Positions 8,249 to 20,674 of a stretch of DNA of 50,506 bases are shown piece by piece. Source of the stretch: an uncultured Pseudomonadota bacterium (GTDB taxonomy: Bacteria; Pseudomonadota; Alphaproteobacteria; UBA9219). The DNA lies in contig CAIXLI010000108.1 in the NCBI GenBank assembly GCA_903920205.1, forward strand, positions 1 to 50,506. Reading direction: 5' to 3'. The position numbers were made by a program, and so were the translations under genes. The notes below the pieces were generated by a model. It did not search any database. It worked only from the letters and a program-made list of their open reading frames with translations, and was not told the origin of the DNA. Position 1 is the first letter of the stretch. Every line of letters begins with the position of its first letter.

Positions 8249-8572
8249 TTATTTCGGAGCTGAAACATTTTTCTCCGGCGGGGATAAAATAACGATTTCA
8301 TTGGGTTTGGAGTAATTCAAAGTTTTGCGCGACTCTTCATCCAGCAAATCGGGGTCAAGGCTTTCAGGGCGCATCAGGTGGACGCGATGATCGAGCGCAT
8401 CGTGTTCCTGCTTCAGCTTTGCCAATGTTTCCTTCGCGGCATCGACTTCGTTTTGCAAATGCATTTGCGCGACCCAGCCGCGCTCGCCCTCGACCGTGTG
8501 ATAAAGAAAATAGCCGACAATGCACGCGCCAATGACCGACGCGATCATCTGCCATGTGCGCTTGGGAAGCAT
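8249..8572 (-). CDS. ftsB: Septum formation initiator family protein (FtsB/DivIC-like)
   Basis: This 107-residue bitopic protein has a short cytoplasmic N-terminus, one TM helix (about residues 8-26) and a periplasmic coiled coil (about residues 38-72, rich in Glu/Lys with heptad spacing). It ends in the conserved RPESLDPDLLDEESR region of the family. FtsB-like proteins link FtsL and FtsQ in the divisome. It starts one base after the eno stop, so it is probably co-transcribed and possibly translationally coupled. The same eno - septum-initiator pairing is common in alphaproteobacteria, where it is often followed by pyruvate dehydrogenase genes that are absent here. Confidence 0.85.
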   Translation of the reverse strand: MLPKRTWQMIASVIGACIVGYFLYHTVEGERGWVAQMHLQNEVDAAKETLAKLKQEHDALDHRVHLMRPESLDPDLLDEESRKTLNYSKPNEIVILSPPEKNVSAPK

Positions 8573-8573
8573 C

Positions 8574-9869
<1,296 letters not shown>

Positions 9870-10028
9870 TTAAAAAGACAGGAAAACACAGGATGCAAAG
9901 GAACACAAGAAGAGGGTTGTCCACCTCACATTTTAGCCAAGCGACGCCCCCCCCTTCCCTATAGCAGAGAAAGAAACCCCATATTTTTTGACAAGAAAAT
10001 CTCGCTTTTGCCTGAAAACAAAGAAGCC

Positions 10029-11303
10029 TTACGCCTTAGCCACCGCAGCCGCTAGCGCCGAGCCTTTGTCGCCGTGGACATAGATCGGTTTGGCTTTGCC
10101 CTCGACGACTTCTTGGTTGATGACGACCTTTTCGATGTCGGTTGAGCCGGGGAGTTCGTACATCGAGTCGAGCAAAACGCTTTCCATGATCGAACGCAAT
10201 CCGCGTGCGCCGGTTTTACGGGCGATGGCTTTGTTGGCAATGGCCTTAAGAGCGCTGTCGTCGACTTCCAGCTTAATGTCTTCCATCTCAAACAACCGCT
10301 GGAACTGCTTAACAAGGGCGTTTTTCGGCGAGGTCAGGATGTCGATCAGCGCGGATTCGTCCAAATCGGTCAGCGTCGCAATAACGGGCAGACGACCGAT
10401 GAATTCGGGAATCAAACCGAATTTCAGCAAATCTTCCGGTTCCGTTTCGCGCAGGATTTCTCCCGTGCGCCGTTCTTCAGGCCCGCGCACATCCGCGCCA
10501 AAGCCTATCGAGCTGCCGCGTCCCCGCGCCGAGATGATCTTGTCGAGTCCGGAAAACGCGCCGCCGCAGATGAACAGGATGTTGGTGGTATCAACTTGCA
10601 AAAACTCCTGCTGCGGATGCTTGCGCCCGCCTTGCGGAGGAACGGAAGCCACTGTGCCTTCCATCAATTTCAGCAAAGCCTGCTGCACGCCTTCGCCCGA
10701 CACGTCACGGGTGATCGAGGGGTTGTCGGACTTGCGGCTTATTTTGTCGATTTCGTCGATATAGACGATGCCGCGCTGGGCGCGTTCGACGTTGTAATCG
10801 GCGGCTTGCAGCAATTTCAGGATGATGTTTTCAACGTCTTCGCCGACATAACCGGCTTCGGTCAGGGTCGTCGCGTCCGCCATCGTAAAGGGAACGTCAA
10901 TGATCCGAGCCAACGTTTGCGCCAGAAGCGTTTTACCGCAACCAGTCGGCCCCACCAGCAGGATGTTCGACTTTGCCAATTCGACATCCGAATTGCGTGC
11001 GCCATGCGCCAGACGTTTATAATGGTTATGCACCGCGACCGACAGAACGCGTTTGGCGTGGCTTTGACCGATCACATAGTCGTCGAGAATCCCCATAATG
11101 TCCTTGGGCGACGGGACGCCTTCCTTGGACTTGGAAAGCGTCGTCTTGCTTTCCTCGCGGATGATGTCCATGCACAGCTCGACGCATTCGTCGCAGATGA
11201 ACACGGTGGGACCCGCGATCAGCTTACGAACCTCGTGCTGGCTTTTGCCGCAGAAGGAGCAATAAAGCGTGTTTTTGGAATCTGTGCTTGTTGGCTTGGT
11301 CAT
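10029..11303 (-). CDS. clpX: ClpXP ATPase subunit ClpX
   Basis: The 424-residue AAA+ unfoldase feeds substrates to ClpP. It has the N-terminal zinc-binding domain (Cys at about 15, 18, 37 and 40, in CSFCGK and ICDEC), Walker A GPTGCGKT at about residues 118-125, Walker B VYIDEIDK, and the pore and sensor regions of the Clp/Hsp100 family. It is 64 bp downstream of clpP in the same direction, the usual arrangement. The usual downstream neighbour lon is replaced by eno. Confidence 0.98.
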   Translation of the reverse strand: MTKPTSTDSKNTLYCSFCGKSQHEVRKLIAGPTVFICDECVELCMDIIREESKTTLSKSKEGVPSPKDIMGILDDYVIGQSHAKRVLSVAVHNHYKRLAHGARNSDVELAKSNILLVGPTGCGKTLLAQTLARIIDVPFTMADATTLTEAGYVGEDVENIILKLLQAADYNVERAQRGIVYIDEIDKISRKSDNPSITRDVSGEGVQQALLKLMEGTVASVPPQGGRKHPQQEFLQVDTTNILFICGGAFSGLDKIISARGRGSSIGFGADVRGPEERRTGEILRETEPEDLLKFGLIPEFIGRLPVIATLTDLDESALIDILTSPKNALVKQFQRLFEMEDIKLEVDDSALKAIANKAIARKTGARGLRSIMESVLLDSMYELPGSTDIEKVVINQEVVEGKAKPIYVHGDKGSALAAAVAKA

Positions 11304-11367
11304 GGAACTCTCTTGATCGTGACGGCAACTGTGGGAAACACTTTAGGAAGCATTCGTTACTGTAGTC

Positions 11368-12018
11368 TTAAGCTGCTTTCTTTTCATCTTCGGCACCGCC
11401 CGGGCGTTTATAAACGACTTCATCGATAAGACCAAAAGCCTTGGCTTCTTCCGCCGACATGAAATTGTCGCGTTCGACAGCCGCCGCAATTTTCTCGATC
11501 GGTTGCTTGCAATGATGAACGTAGATTTCGTTCAAACGCTGGCGCAGTTTAAGAATTTCACGCGCTTGGATTTCAATATCCGTCGCCTGCCCCTGCGCAC
11601 CGCCCGAAGGTTGGTGGATCATCACGCGGCTGTTGGGCAAGGCATAACGCTTGCCCGCTTCGCCAGCCGCCAAAAGCAAAGACCCCATCGAGCAAGCCTG
11701 CCCGATGCATACGGTCGAAACGGGCGATTTGATGTATTGCATGGTGTCATAGATGGCGAGCCCCGACGACACGACGCCGCCTGGCGAATTAATATAGAAA
11801 GAAATCTCTTTCGCCGGATTTTCCGATTCGAGGAAAAGCAACTGGGCGCAGACAAGACTGGACACGCCGTCATCGACACCGCCGACCATAAAGATGATGC
11901 GCTCTTTCAACAACCGTGAGTAGATATCGAACGAGCGTTCGCCGCGCGATGTTTGCTCGATCACCATTGGGACTAATGTGCTGAGCGTCTCAAGGGGGTG
12001 GCGTTCGGGGGTTAGCAT
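11368..12018 (-). CDS. clpP: ATP-dependent Clp protease proteolytic subunit
   Basis: The 216-residue serine peptidase has an intact triad: Ser in IGQACSMGS (about residue 110), His in [10 protein letters not shown] (about residue 135) and Asp in [12 protein letters not shown] (about residue 184). The glycine-rich [10 protein letters not shown] loop is also present. It assembles as a double heptamer with ClpX. It is the first gene of the clpP-clpX-eno-ftsB run and is divergent from an ion-channel-like gene. The trigger factor gene tig, commonly upstream, is not here. Confidence 0.98.
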   Translation of the reverse strand: MLTPERHPLETLSTLVPMVIEQTSRGERSFDIYSRLLKERIIFMVGGVDDGVSSLVCAQLLFLESENPAKEISFYINSPGGVVSSGLAIYDTMQYIKSPVSTVCIGQACSMGSLLLAAGEAGKRYALPNSRVMIHQPSGGAQGQATDIEIQAREILKLRQRLNEIYVHHCKQPIEKIAAAVERDNFMSAEEAKAFGLIDEVVYKRPGGAEDEKKAA

Positions 12019-12190
12019 CTTTCGGAAACTCCTGTTGAAAAAGCAGCGAGGCGGGAAACGTGGTTAATGACGGATCGACTTTAGCCCATCGGACACGGAC
12101 TACGCAAGAGATGGATAACGCAACAGACTCACTATATTATCCCCTCCACGCCGCGATTCCCTTGCGGCAAAAGCATTGAAAGGCAAGAGG

Positions 12191-12697
12191 ATGGTCGAAC
12201 ATATTATATGGTTTCTTTCGACTGCCATGGTAATTGTGACTGTGACACTTCATTACGAGGTCATGACGATCGTTTCGGATCGTATCGTGCCATGGGCACA
12301 AAGACATGTTCAGACGCGCCGCGTCGTTGCCTTTGCCATCGCGGGTCTTATGCTTGGGCATATTACCGAGATATGGGTTTTCGCCTTTATCATCAAACTA
12401 CTGGTTCACTTCCCCTCTTTCGGTTCCATTGAAGGGGATTTCAGCAACAGGTGGGAAGATTTTCTTTATCTCTCCGCCGTCAACTACACCTCCCTTGGCG
12501 ACGGCGACATTCGCCTGATCGGCCCCGCACGCGCCATCGCCGCCAGCGAAACTCTGGCTGGCGTGATGATGATCGCGTGGTCAGCCTCGTTCACCTACCT
12601 GAAAATGGAACTGATCTGGGAAAGACGCCGCGGATACATAAATGGGGAACAACCGCCCCTGCCGCCCAATATTCCGGAGAGGCGGAAGACGCCTTAA
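12191..12697 (+). CDS. Two-pore-domain-type ion channel family protein
   Basis: From the ATG at 12191 (GAAAGG seven to eight bases upstream) the product is 168 residues; the track's start is an upstream TTG. It has hydrophobic segments at about residues 3-22, 43-68 and 115-135. Between the last two there is a re-entrant-like segment, FLYLSAVNYTSLGDGDI, resembling the pore helix and filter of Ion_trans_2 channels. The filter reads TSLGDG rather than the potassium signature TVGYG, so ion selectivity is uncertain. The C-terminus is short, proline-rich and cytoplasmic. Such small channel-like proteins are common in proteobacteria but poorly characterised. Confidence 0.7.
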   Translation: MVEHIIWFLSTAMVIVTVTLHYEVMTIVSDRIVPWAQRHVQTRRVVAFAIAGLMLGHITEIWVFAFIIKLLVHFPSFGSIEGDFSNRWEDFLYLSAVNYTSLGDGDIRLIGPARAIAASETLAGVMMIAWSASFTYLKMELIWERRRGYINGEQPPLPPNIPERRKTP

Positions 12698-12730
12698 GGA
12701 GCGTTTGTAGTTAGGAAGGTATAAAGTCGG

Positions 12731-12950
12731 CTACAAGTCGAACGTACGAGCAATATACCTTTCCATTATCGGTACTAAGCGGGATGGAATGGGGCTCATT
12801 TCTTTCGCAAAGGCGGCTTGAATAGAATAATAATCTGATGCCGGAGCAATTTTTTTTGCTAAAGCATCGGCATATTCTCTCCATAATTGATTTTCCTCGC
12901 TATTCCTTGTCCCTCAAAAGAAGAAAAAGCATAGATACCCGTCATTTCCT
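12731..12950 (-). pseudogene. Decayed ORF in the gap between the channel gene and the OYE gene
   Basis: A 60-codon frame open from 12913 to the TAG at 12731-12733 has no start codon but reads like protein: WREYADALAKKIAPASDYYS, then a helix ending IARTFDL. A second frame just upstream begins with ATG directly after GGAGGAA and reads MTGIYAFSSFEGQGIARK before ending. A single frameshift would join the two into one small protein of about 80 residues. I do not recognise a family. It could be a frameshifted gene or a chance reading frame. The rest of 12698-12992 shows nothing else. Confidence 0.4.
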
Positions 12951-12992
12951 CCGCAGTATGATTTTATGGTTAACGCAGGGAGTGTCTGCGCC

Positions 12993-14066
12993 CTATGGTT
13001 TAGCGCGGATATATTGCTTGGGCCACGTCCCATCCTCGCCCAAAGCATGGGCGGCGTGCAAAGGCCAATAGGGGTCGCGCAGCAATTCGCGGCCTAGCAA
13101 CACGGCATCGGCTTGGCGGTTGGCGATAATTTGTTCGGCTTGTTCGGCGTTGGTAATTCTGCCGACGGCACCAACGGGTATTTGAACACCCTGCCTTATC
13201 GAGTCAGAAAAAGGCACTTGATAGCCAGGACCGCTAGGGATTGTGATGCCCGGGATCAGGCCACCCGTAGAAACGTCGATGAAATCAACACCGATTTCCT
13301 TAAGCTTGGCGCAGAGCGTAACGGATTGGGCTACATCCCAACCGCCCTTCTCGACCCAATCCGTCGCTGAAATGCGAACGAAAAGGGGCAAATTTTCGGG
13401 CAAAGCATGACGCATGGCGACAGCTGTCTCCAAAACCAAACGCATGCGGTTTTCCAAACTTCCGCCGTAACGATCTTCGCGGTGGTTGGAGAGCGGCGAC
13501 AGAAATTGATGCAGCAGATAGCCATGCGCCGCGTGCAATTCAACGGCTTCATAGCCCGCCGCAACGCTTCGCGCCGTAGCAGAGGCAAAGGCCGCTATGA
13601 CGTTTTGAATCTCTTCCTCGCTCAGCACGTGAGGTGTAGGGGATTTATCATCGAACGGCACAGCAGAAGGTGCCACTACGTTCCAACCGCCCTGCTGCAC
13701 CCCTATCGCGCCCATTCCCTTCCACGGAATGCTATTGGACGCCTTGCGTCCGGCATGCGCCAGTTGAACGCAGGGCACAGCGCCGTTTTCTTTGATAAAG
13801 CGCGTCAGAGGGCGGAGTGCCTCGGCTTGTGCGTCGTTCCACAGACCGAGATCTGCGGGACTGATGCGGCCTTCTGGAAGAACCGCCGTCGCCTCTTGAA
13901 TAATGCAGGCTGCTCCGCCCGCAGCGCGGCTGCCGTAATGAACGAGTTGCCACGGGCTTGGCTTGCCGCCGTCCTCGGCGCTATACACACACATCGGCGA
14001 AACGAAGATGCGGTTCTTGAACGTCACGCCGCGTAGCGTAAGGGGGGCGAACAGGCTGTTTTTCAT
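12993..14066 (-). CDS. namA: NADH:flavin oxidoreductase of the Old Yellow Enzyme family, YqjM type
   Basis: The 357-residue TIM-barrel flavoprotein reduces activated C=C bonds of enones using NAD(P)H and FMN. The Cys at residue 26 in SPMCVYSA is the hallmark of the thermophilic-like/YqjM subclass. QLAHAGRKAS, the substrate-binding AAHGYLLHQFLSP and the C-terminal FMN-phosphate segment DAVLLGRELLRDPYW are intact. The physiological substrate is unknown. It lies 71 bp downstream of pyrG in the same direction. The symbol reflects subfamily similarity only. Confidence 0.9.
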   Translation of the reverse strand: MKNSLFAPLTLRGVTFKNRIFVSPMCVYSAEDGGKPSPWQLVHYGSRAAGGAACIIQEATAVLPEGRISPADLGLWNDAQAEALRPLTRFIKENGAVPCVQLAHAGRKASNSIPWKGMGAIGVQQGGWNVVAPSAVPFDDKSPTPHVLSEEEIQNVIAAFASATARSVAAGYEAVELHAAHGYLLHQFLSPLSNHREDRYGGSLENRMRLVLETAVAMRHALPENLPLFVRISATDWVEKGGWDVAQSVTLCAKLKEIGVDFIDVSTGGLIPGITIPSGPGYQVPFSDSIRQGVQIPVGAVGRITNAEQAEQIIANRQADAVLLGRELLRDPYWPLHAAHALGEDGTWPKQYIRAKP

Positions 14067-14137
14067 GGCGAGCCTCCATGTTGCGTAAAGAAAGCCCTCT
14101 CAAGGGGAGAGGAAGAATACCACTAAGCGCCGACAGA

Positions 14138-15781
<1,644 letters not shown>

Positions 15782-15824
15782 TTATCTTAAAATTCACTCG
15801 CCCTTCGCCCAAGTATCTTCGTCC

Positions 15825-16169
15825 TTACTTCGCCAACGGCACTTGAGGCGCAGCTGGAGTTTCGGGTGCTTTTTCTTCCGCCGCAGGAGCCGGAACCGTC
15901 GCGGGTTCAATTTGATCTATCAGGCTTTTGTTCTTGTGCTGGCTGCTGGCCATCATGCCCAGAGCAAGGCTGTTCACGATGAAAAGCGTCGCCAAAACTG
16001 CCGTCACACGCGTCAGCAGATTAGCCGAGCCTCGCGCCGTGAAAAGGCCGCCCATCGTGCTGCCGCCGCCGGTCAAACCGCCGCCGTCTTGCGCCGTGCG
16101 CTGAATCAAAATTACGGCGACCAACGCCACAGCCAGAATCAATTGAACGACAAGCAAAACATTTTGCAT
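15825..16169 (-). CDS. secG: Protein-export membrane protein SecG
   Basis: The 114-residue subunit of the SecYEG translocon has two TM helices (about residues 2-22 and 54-74). Between them is the conserved cytoplasmic loop IQRTAQDGGGLTGGGSTMGG. The C-terminal tail is Ala/Pro/Glu-rich, as in other alphaproteobacteria. The ATG at 16169 has AAGGGG about nine bases upstream; the longer ORF in the track extends into non-coding DNA. It lies upstream of pyrG. Confidence 0.95.
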   Translation of the reverse strand: MQNVLLVVQLILAVALVAVILIQRTAQDGGGLTGGGSTMGGLFTARGSANLLTRVTAVLATLFIVNSLALGMMASSQHKNKSLIDQIEPATVPAPAAEEKAPETPAAPQVPLAK

Positions 16170-16570
16170 CGATGGAACCCCTTGAGAAAAACCCGAAGAA
16201 AGACGAGAACAAGCAACAGCCAAACCGAACCAGACGCAAGCCCGGAAACGCGCGAACCGAACGAACAGGCTCGACGATGCAGGACTTAGTTTTTGGCTGG
16301 AACAATTTAATAGAGGATTGCCGCGAAAAAGGAAAGCGTTCTGGGGGACTTCCAAAGAAATTCTGCTCCCCCTTCGTCATTCTGTTGAAAGCAGGAATTC
16401 TGAGGCAAACAGCCACAAAGCAAAAAGAAAACACTATGATTCAAGAGATCAGTCGCTGGAACGAAGAAGGCGGACAAATCCGCCCCTAAAGAAACACAAA
16501 TAACTTTAAAAACAATACGTTACACGATTTTGCTAATAAAAAACATTGCATCTTGGCAGCGCGCCTTTAA
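16170..16570. other. 401-bp intergenic region between grxD and secG
   Basis: No convincing gene is present; the 105-codon plus-strand ORF here has no recognisable protein character. The region should hold the secG promoter, but no clear hexamer pair was seen. At 16375-16405 GTCATTCTG..AAAGCAGGAATTCTG resembles a degenerate copy of the GTCATTCC..GGAATC type intergenic repeat found in many proteobacteria. GGGGGA and TCCCCC nearby could form a loose stem. Confidence 0.4.
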
Positions 16571-16918
16571 TCATTCGACCACGCGGTTTTCGAACGGCAC
16601 GCCTTTGGCAACCAGCATTCTTTGAAAATCACCCGATTGCACCATTTCACGCATAATATCACTGCCGCCTATAAATTCTCCTTTGACATAAAGCTGGGGC
16701 AGCGTGGGCCATGTGCTGAAATCCTTAATGCCCTGATGCAGGCTAGGATCGACGAGAACATCAATGCTTTTGAAATTCACACCCAGCATCGACAGAATCT
16801 GAACGGCTTGCGCCGAAAACCCGCATTGCGGGAAAATGGGCGAACCCTTCATATATAAAACAACATCGTTCGAAGAAACTTCAGAATGGATGCGTTCGGC
16901 AACTGCTGGATTAATCAT
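16571..16918 (-). CDS. grxD: Monothiol glutaredoxin, CGFS type
   Basis: The 115-residue protein carries and delivers [2Fe-2S] clusters with glutathione and BolA-type partners. The active-site CGFS is at about residues 32-35 in SPIFPQCGFSAQ, followed by the GSH-binding WPTLPQLYVKGEFIGGSDI. The ATG at 16918 is preceded by AAGGAG at good spacing; the track's upstream start is unlikely. In alphaproteobacteria it is commonly adjacent to bolA. Here a small plus-strand gene separates them. Confidence 0.96.
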   Translation of the reverse strand: MINPAVAERIHSEVSSNDVVLYMKGSPIFPQCGFSAQAVQILSMLGVNFKSIDVLVDPSLHQGIKDFSTWPTLPQLYVKGEFIGGSDIMREMVQSGDFQRMLVAKGVPFENRVVE

Positions 16919-16992
16919 AAAAAAATCTCCTTCATTGGAGATGGCATTATGCCTTCCCCGCACGCGGGAGAGAAGCAAAATCGCAGCCGTTC

Positions 16993-17021
16993 TTGACAAG
17001 AAGCGAAACTGTTTTCTACCT
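16993..17021 (+). promoter_or_regulatory. Candidate promoter for the 83-residue membrane protein gene
   Basis: A perfect TTGACA (16993-16998) is followed after 17 bp by CTACCT (17016-17021), which partly fits the CTATAT-like -10 of alphaproteobacteria. It lies about 40 bp before the start at 17061. Confidence 0.5.
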
Positions 17022-17060
17022 TAAGAAAGTCGCCCCCATCCTTGGAAGGATTCAGATATT

Positions 17061-17312
17061 ATGTTCCATCCTGACACGCCTCCGCCTTCACAATTCCATC
17101 ACAAAAAGACTCCTTTAGGCAAGAAGCTAGATGAGGAGGAGGACCAAACTTCTTGGGTTGGAAAAGTTTTTGCATGGCTATTTATTATCATCGGGCTAGC
17201 CGCCATCGTCACGATGGTCGTCCGAGCCCCCAAGGGGAAACATCTTGTTTGCGCAAATCCCGTGATCGGGAAGGCCTCACTTACCACCTTTGGCACATGC
17301 ACCAAAGAATAA
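17061..17312 (+). CDS. Small single-TM hypothetical protein (83 aa)
   Basis: The product has a hydrophilic, Pro/His/Lys-rich N-terminus, an acidic patch (LDEEED), one TM helix at about residues 34-53 and a periplasmic C-terminal tail with two cysteines (LVCANPV and GTCTKE). GGAAGGA lies about 12 bases upstream of the ATG, and a good TTGACA is present. I do not recognise the family. It is convergent with bolA (3-bp gap) and divides the usual bolA-grxD pair. Confidence 0.65.
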   Translation: MFHPDTPPPSQFHHKKTPLGKKLDEEEDQTSWVGKVFAWLFIIIGLAAIVTMVVRAPKGKHLVCANPVIGKASLTTFGTCTKE

Positions 17313-17315
17313 GGG

Positions 17316-17555
17316 CTAGGATTTCTGTGGAATAGCCGTGGTCAATACCAACGCCCGCAAAACGCCCCCCACGCGCCCCTGCAATGCGGCATAGACCATT
17401 TGATGCTGCTGGACCAAGGTTTTGCCAACAAAGGCGCGGCTTTCGACATAGGCCTGAAAATGGTCGCCGTCGCCGCGCAGGTCTTTAAGCTCCACCACGG
17501 CGTCGGGCAAAGCTTCCTTAATCAGGCGCAAAATTTCCGCTTCGGTCATCGGCAT
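17316..17555 (-). CDS. bolA: BolA/IbaG family protein
   Basis: The 79-residue product matches the BolA family. It has EAEILRLIKEALPDA, the LKDLRGDGDHFQAYV core and the invariant His in VQQHQMVYAAL. BolA-type proteins form [2Fe-2S]-bridged heterodimers with CGFS glutaredoxins and take part in iron-sulfur cluster trafficking. It is the last gene of the long minus-strand block that starts at nuoA, 11 bp after the solute-binding lipoprotein gene. Confidence 0.93.
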   Translation of the reverse strand: MPMTEAEILRLIKEALPDAVVELKDLRGDGDHFQAYVESRAFVGKTLVQQHQMVYAALQGRVGGVLRALVLTTAIPQKS

Positions 17556-17566
17556 TGTTGTTTCCT

Positions 17567-18406
17567 TTATTTATAGGCCGGAGCAACCCGACGATATTCG
17601 TTCGACTGCTGTTCGTAAGACGCTATCGTTTTTTCGATGAAACCCTCGTTGTGCAAGGAGCGAAGGGCATTATCAAGCATCTCAGCCATACGGGCCTCGC
17701 CCATCTTCATAGTAAAAACATTGGCAAAAAGACGTGCGGGACGATCCGGCGTCAAATTCTTCAACGTCCCCGGGTTGTTTTGCTCGAAAGCGACGACTTG
17801 CGCTGCCTCAGAAAAAGTCACATCCGCCTTACGGGTCGTCAACGCCAGCAACAATTGCGAGAAATCGGTAAGCTCGGGCAAAGAGTATGTTTTTGCTTTC
17901 GGATAATCGTCCCGTGCAATGATCGTGGTCAGCCCGCCGTCAATCGTTGCGATAGTCATTGTATCCGTATTAAGCGCTCCCAAATTTTCGGAAAACCGCA
18001 CATCGTCGGAGCGCGCGTAAGCATTAATACTTGTAAAATAAAGCGGGATCGAGAACTGCGCCACCTTGCCGCGCGTCGGTTCTGCCCAGATACTTGTGCA
18101 TAGAAGATCGTAGCGCTCCGTATTAAGCCCTTCAATCATCGACCCTGTACCAACCTCTTCAACCCACTCGATTTTCAAACCAAGATCGTGCCCAAGGCGC
18201 GTCATAATGTCATAGGAAATACCAGAAAATTTCCCCGACGCTGCGTCTTTAATCAAGTTCGGTGGATAAACAATGTAGCCACAGCGCAAAGTTTGCGTCG
18301 CCATAATGCGATCATAAACTGAAACAGTTCTCGTCTCGATTTGAGTCGGCTTACAACCAGCAAGCGCAAGAAGAATCAAACAACCAAGAACGAGAAACAT
18401 TCGCAT
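17567..18406 (-). CDS. Family 3 solute-binding lipoprotein (SBP6)
   Basis: The 279-residue product is a periplasmic binding protein of the SBP_bac_3 fold (amino-acid-binding type). The start at 18406 (AAAGGG six bases upstream) gives a lipoprotein signal with lipobox LALAGC, Cys at about residue 18. The mature part has TLRCGYIVYPPN, GISYDIMTRLGHDLGLKIEWVEE and RYDLLCTSIW, with the same two cysteines as the five paralogues in the nuo operon. It is the most divergent of the six and lacks their AAKxETA segment. It sits 13 bp after purL and 11 bp before bolA, between genes with no transport function. No permease or ATPase partner is nearby. Confidence 0.88.
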   Translation of the reverse strand: MRMFLVLGCLILLALAGCKPTQIETRTVSVYDRIMATQTLRCGYIVYPPNLIKDAASGKFSGISYDIMTRLGHDLGLKIEWVEEVGTGSMIEGLNTERYDLLCTSIWAEPTRGKVAQFSIPLYFTSINAYARSDDVRFSENLGALNTDTMTIATIDGGLTTIIARDDYPKAKTYSLPELTDFSQLLLALTTRKADVTFSEAAQVVAFEQNNPGTLKNLTPDRPARLFANVFTMKMGEARMAEMLDNALRSLHNEGFIEKTIASYEQQSNEYRRVAPAYK

Positions 18407-18419
18407 AGGAAGCCCTTTC

Positions 18420-20630
18420 TTAGCTGGCCATATACTCCGGCAAAAACGCTTCATGCGCGTGACGCAGTGCATCAACAGCAACGCTGCCAACACCTTCCAA
18501 CTTGACCTTATCGCCGCTGGTCTGACCTAGCCTGGTCAAAGGTACGCCCGCCGCTTTGGCTTTTTCGACGACCGAATCGGGGGTCTTCGTCGCGATAACA
18601 TAGCGGCCCTGATCTTCGCCAAACCAGAAGGACGCGTCGCCCCCCTGCACCAACGTAACGCCCACCCCCTTCGCCATCGCCATTTCCGCCAATGCGACAA
18701 GTAGGCCGCCATCAGAAACATCGTGACATGCGGAAACAAGCCGTGCATCGATCAAGGCGCGAACAAATTCCCCGTGTTTGCGCTCAACAGCCAGATTGAC
18801 TGGCGGCGGCGCACCTTCTTCTTTGCCGAAGATTTCGCGCAAATAAAGCGATTGCCCGATATGCCCCTTGGTTTCGCCGAGCATAAACACGGTTTCGCCT
18901 TCGCTCCTGAAAGCGATGCCGACCGCCTTAGTCACATCCTGCATCAAGCCGACGCCGCCGATAGCAGGCGCAGGTAAAATCGGACTGCCATTGGTTTCGT
19001 TGTAAAGACTGCAATTACCCGACACGACAGGATAGTCGAGGGCGATACATGCCGCCGCGATGCCCTTCACCGCTCCTACAAATTGCCCCATGATGCGCGG
19101 CTTTTCGGGATTACCGAAATTCATATTGTCGGTGATTGCCAAAGGCTTTGCCCCCACAGCGCAGATATTGCGCCATGTTTCCACAACCGCTTGCATCCCA
19201 CCTATAACAGGATCGGCCGCGCAGTAACGCGGCGAGCAATCAACCGTCATCGCCAAGGCTTTAACGCTGTCGTCCAGACGAACAACGGCAGCGTCGCCCC
19301 CAGGGCCTTGCGCGGTATTGGCGCGGACAAGGCTGTCATATTGCTCCCATATCCAGCGGCGCGAGCACAAATCAGGCGTGGCCACGAGCTTGCCAAGAAC
19401 ATCCAGAGCGGTTTTGCCGTTCGGCAGCGGATAGGCCGAGGCCAAAACTTCGGCTTGCGGCGGAGTCGGCTCCCACGGACGGTTATAAACGGGCGATTGC
19501 TCAACCAGAGGTGCTACGACAATATCTATTTCCTTCAACCCGTGGCGCGTGCACACAATGCGCCCCGTATCGGTCAAAGCGCCAATCACGGCAAAATCCA
19601 ATTCCCATTTCTTAAAGATTTTTTCGGCTTCGGCCTCGCGTCCGGGCTTCAGGACGATCAACATGCGCTCCTGACTTTCGGAGAGCATAATTTCATAAGC
19701 GCTCATCCCCTCTTCGCGCAGAGGAACCTTATCCAGATTGACTTCAATACCGAGACCGCCCTTGGACGCCATTTCGACGGCGGACGAGGTCAAGCCCGCC
19801 GCGCCCATATCTTGAATCGCGATAATCGCGTCGGTCGCCATCAGTTCCAGACACGCTTCCAGCACCAGCTTTTCCGTGAACGGGTCGCCGACTTGAACAG
19901 TGGGACGCTTGCTGTCGGAATCTTCATTGAATTCGCCCGAGGCCATAGTCGCGCCTTTAATCCCGTCGCGTCCCGTTTTCGAACCGACATAGACCACAGG
20001 ATTCCCAACGCCCGCCGCAGCAGAATAGAAAATATTGTTCGCATCCGCCACGCCGACCGTCATCGCGTTGACGAGGATGTTGCCGTTATAGCTGGCATGG
20101 AAATTTGTTTCGCCGCCAACAGTAGGCACGCCCATGCAATTCCCGTAGCCGCCGATGCCGGATACGACCCCCGCGACCAAGGACTTTGTTTTCGGATGAG
20201 AAACATCGCCGAAACGCAAAGCGTTCAGATTGGCAACAGGCCTTGCGCCCATCGTAAAGACGTCGCGCATAATGCCGCCCACGCCCGTCGCGGCACCCTG
20301 GTAAGGTTCGATGTAGGACGGATGGTTATGACTTTCCATCTTAAAAATAGCAGCCTGCCCATCGCCAATATCGATCACGCCCGCGTTTTCGCCCGGGCCG
20401 CAAATGACATGCGGAGCCTTGGTCGGTAATTGTTTGAGCCAAACGCGAGTCGATTTATACGAACAATGCTCCGACCACATAGCAGCCGCCACCCCGAATT
20501 CCGCCAAGGTCGGCTCGCGCCCCAAGACGCCGAGCAGAACCTGATATTCCTCTTGCGACATGCCATGTTCGGCAAGCAACTGATCGACGGGCGTTTTTTC
20601 TTGGGAGATTGTTTTTACGGCGGTGGTCAT
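18420..20630 (-). CDS. purL: Phosphoribosylformylglycinamidine synthase subunit PurL
   Basis: The 736-residue small-type PurL (FGAM synthase II) catalyses the fourth step of purine synthesis together with PurS and PurQ. It carries [12 protein letters not shown] with the catalytic His near the N-terminus, the KMESHNHPS motif, the duplicated AIR-synthase-like halves, and GNCSLYNET in the second half. purS and purQ are not in the window. In many alphaproteobacteria purL precedes bolA and grxD; here SBP6 and a plus-strand gene have been placed in that series. Confidence 0.98.
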   Translation of the reverse strand: MTTAVKTISQEKTPVDQLLAEHGMSQEEYQVLLGVLGREPTLAEFGVAAAMWSEHCSYKSTRVWLKQLPTKAPHVICGPGENAGVIDIGDGQAAIFKMESHNHPSYIEPYQGAATGVGGIMRDVFTMGARPVANLNALRFGDVSHPKTKSLVAGVVSGIGGYGNCMGVPTVGGETNFHASYNGNILVNAMTVGVADANNIFYSAAAGVGNPVVYVGSKTGRDGIKGATMASGEFNEDSDSKRPTVQVGDPFTEKLVLEACLELMATDAIIAIQDMGAAGLTSSAVEMASKGGLGIEVNLDKVPLREEGMSAYEIMLSESQERMLIVLKPGREAEAEKIFKKWELDFAVIGALTDTGRIVCTRHGLKEIDIVVAPLVEQSPVYNRPWEPTPPQAEVLASAYPLPNGKTALDVLGKLVATPDLCSRRWIWEQYDSLVRANTAQGPGGDAAVVRLDDSVKALAMTVDCSPRYCAADPVIGGMQAVVETWRNICAVGAKPLAITDNMNFGNPEKPRIMGQFVGAVKGIAAACIALDYPVVSGNCSLYNETNGSPILPAPAIGGVGLMQDVTKAVGIAFRSEGETVFMLGETKGHIGQSLYLREIFGKEEGAPPPVNLAVERKHGEFVRALIDARLVSACHDVSDGGLLVALAEMAMAKGVGVTLVQGGDASFWFGEDQGRYVIATKTPDSVVEKAKAAGVPLTRLGQTSGDKVKLEGVGSVAVDALRHAHEAFLPEYMAS

Positions 20631-20674
20631 GAAAGCTCCTTAATGTTCGCGGGCTTTTATAACCGAAAATCAGC

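Noticed and set aside
12838-13071. 77-codon plus-strand ORF
   Set aside because: It overlaps the OYE gene end and has no recognisable protein features.
16375-16405. Possible dispersed intergenic repeat (GTCATTC..GGAATTC)
   Set aside because: Only one degenerate copy was seen; another GTCATTCCG near 2817 lacks the second arm. Too weak to call a repeat family.
16172-16489. 105-codon ORF between secG and grxD
   Set aside because: Low-complexity, charged translation, no ribosome site, and no family resemblance.
19083-20429. 448-codon plus-strand ORF
   Set aside because: Antisense to purL; no domain character.
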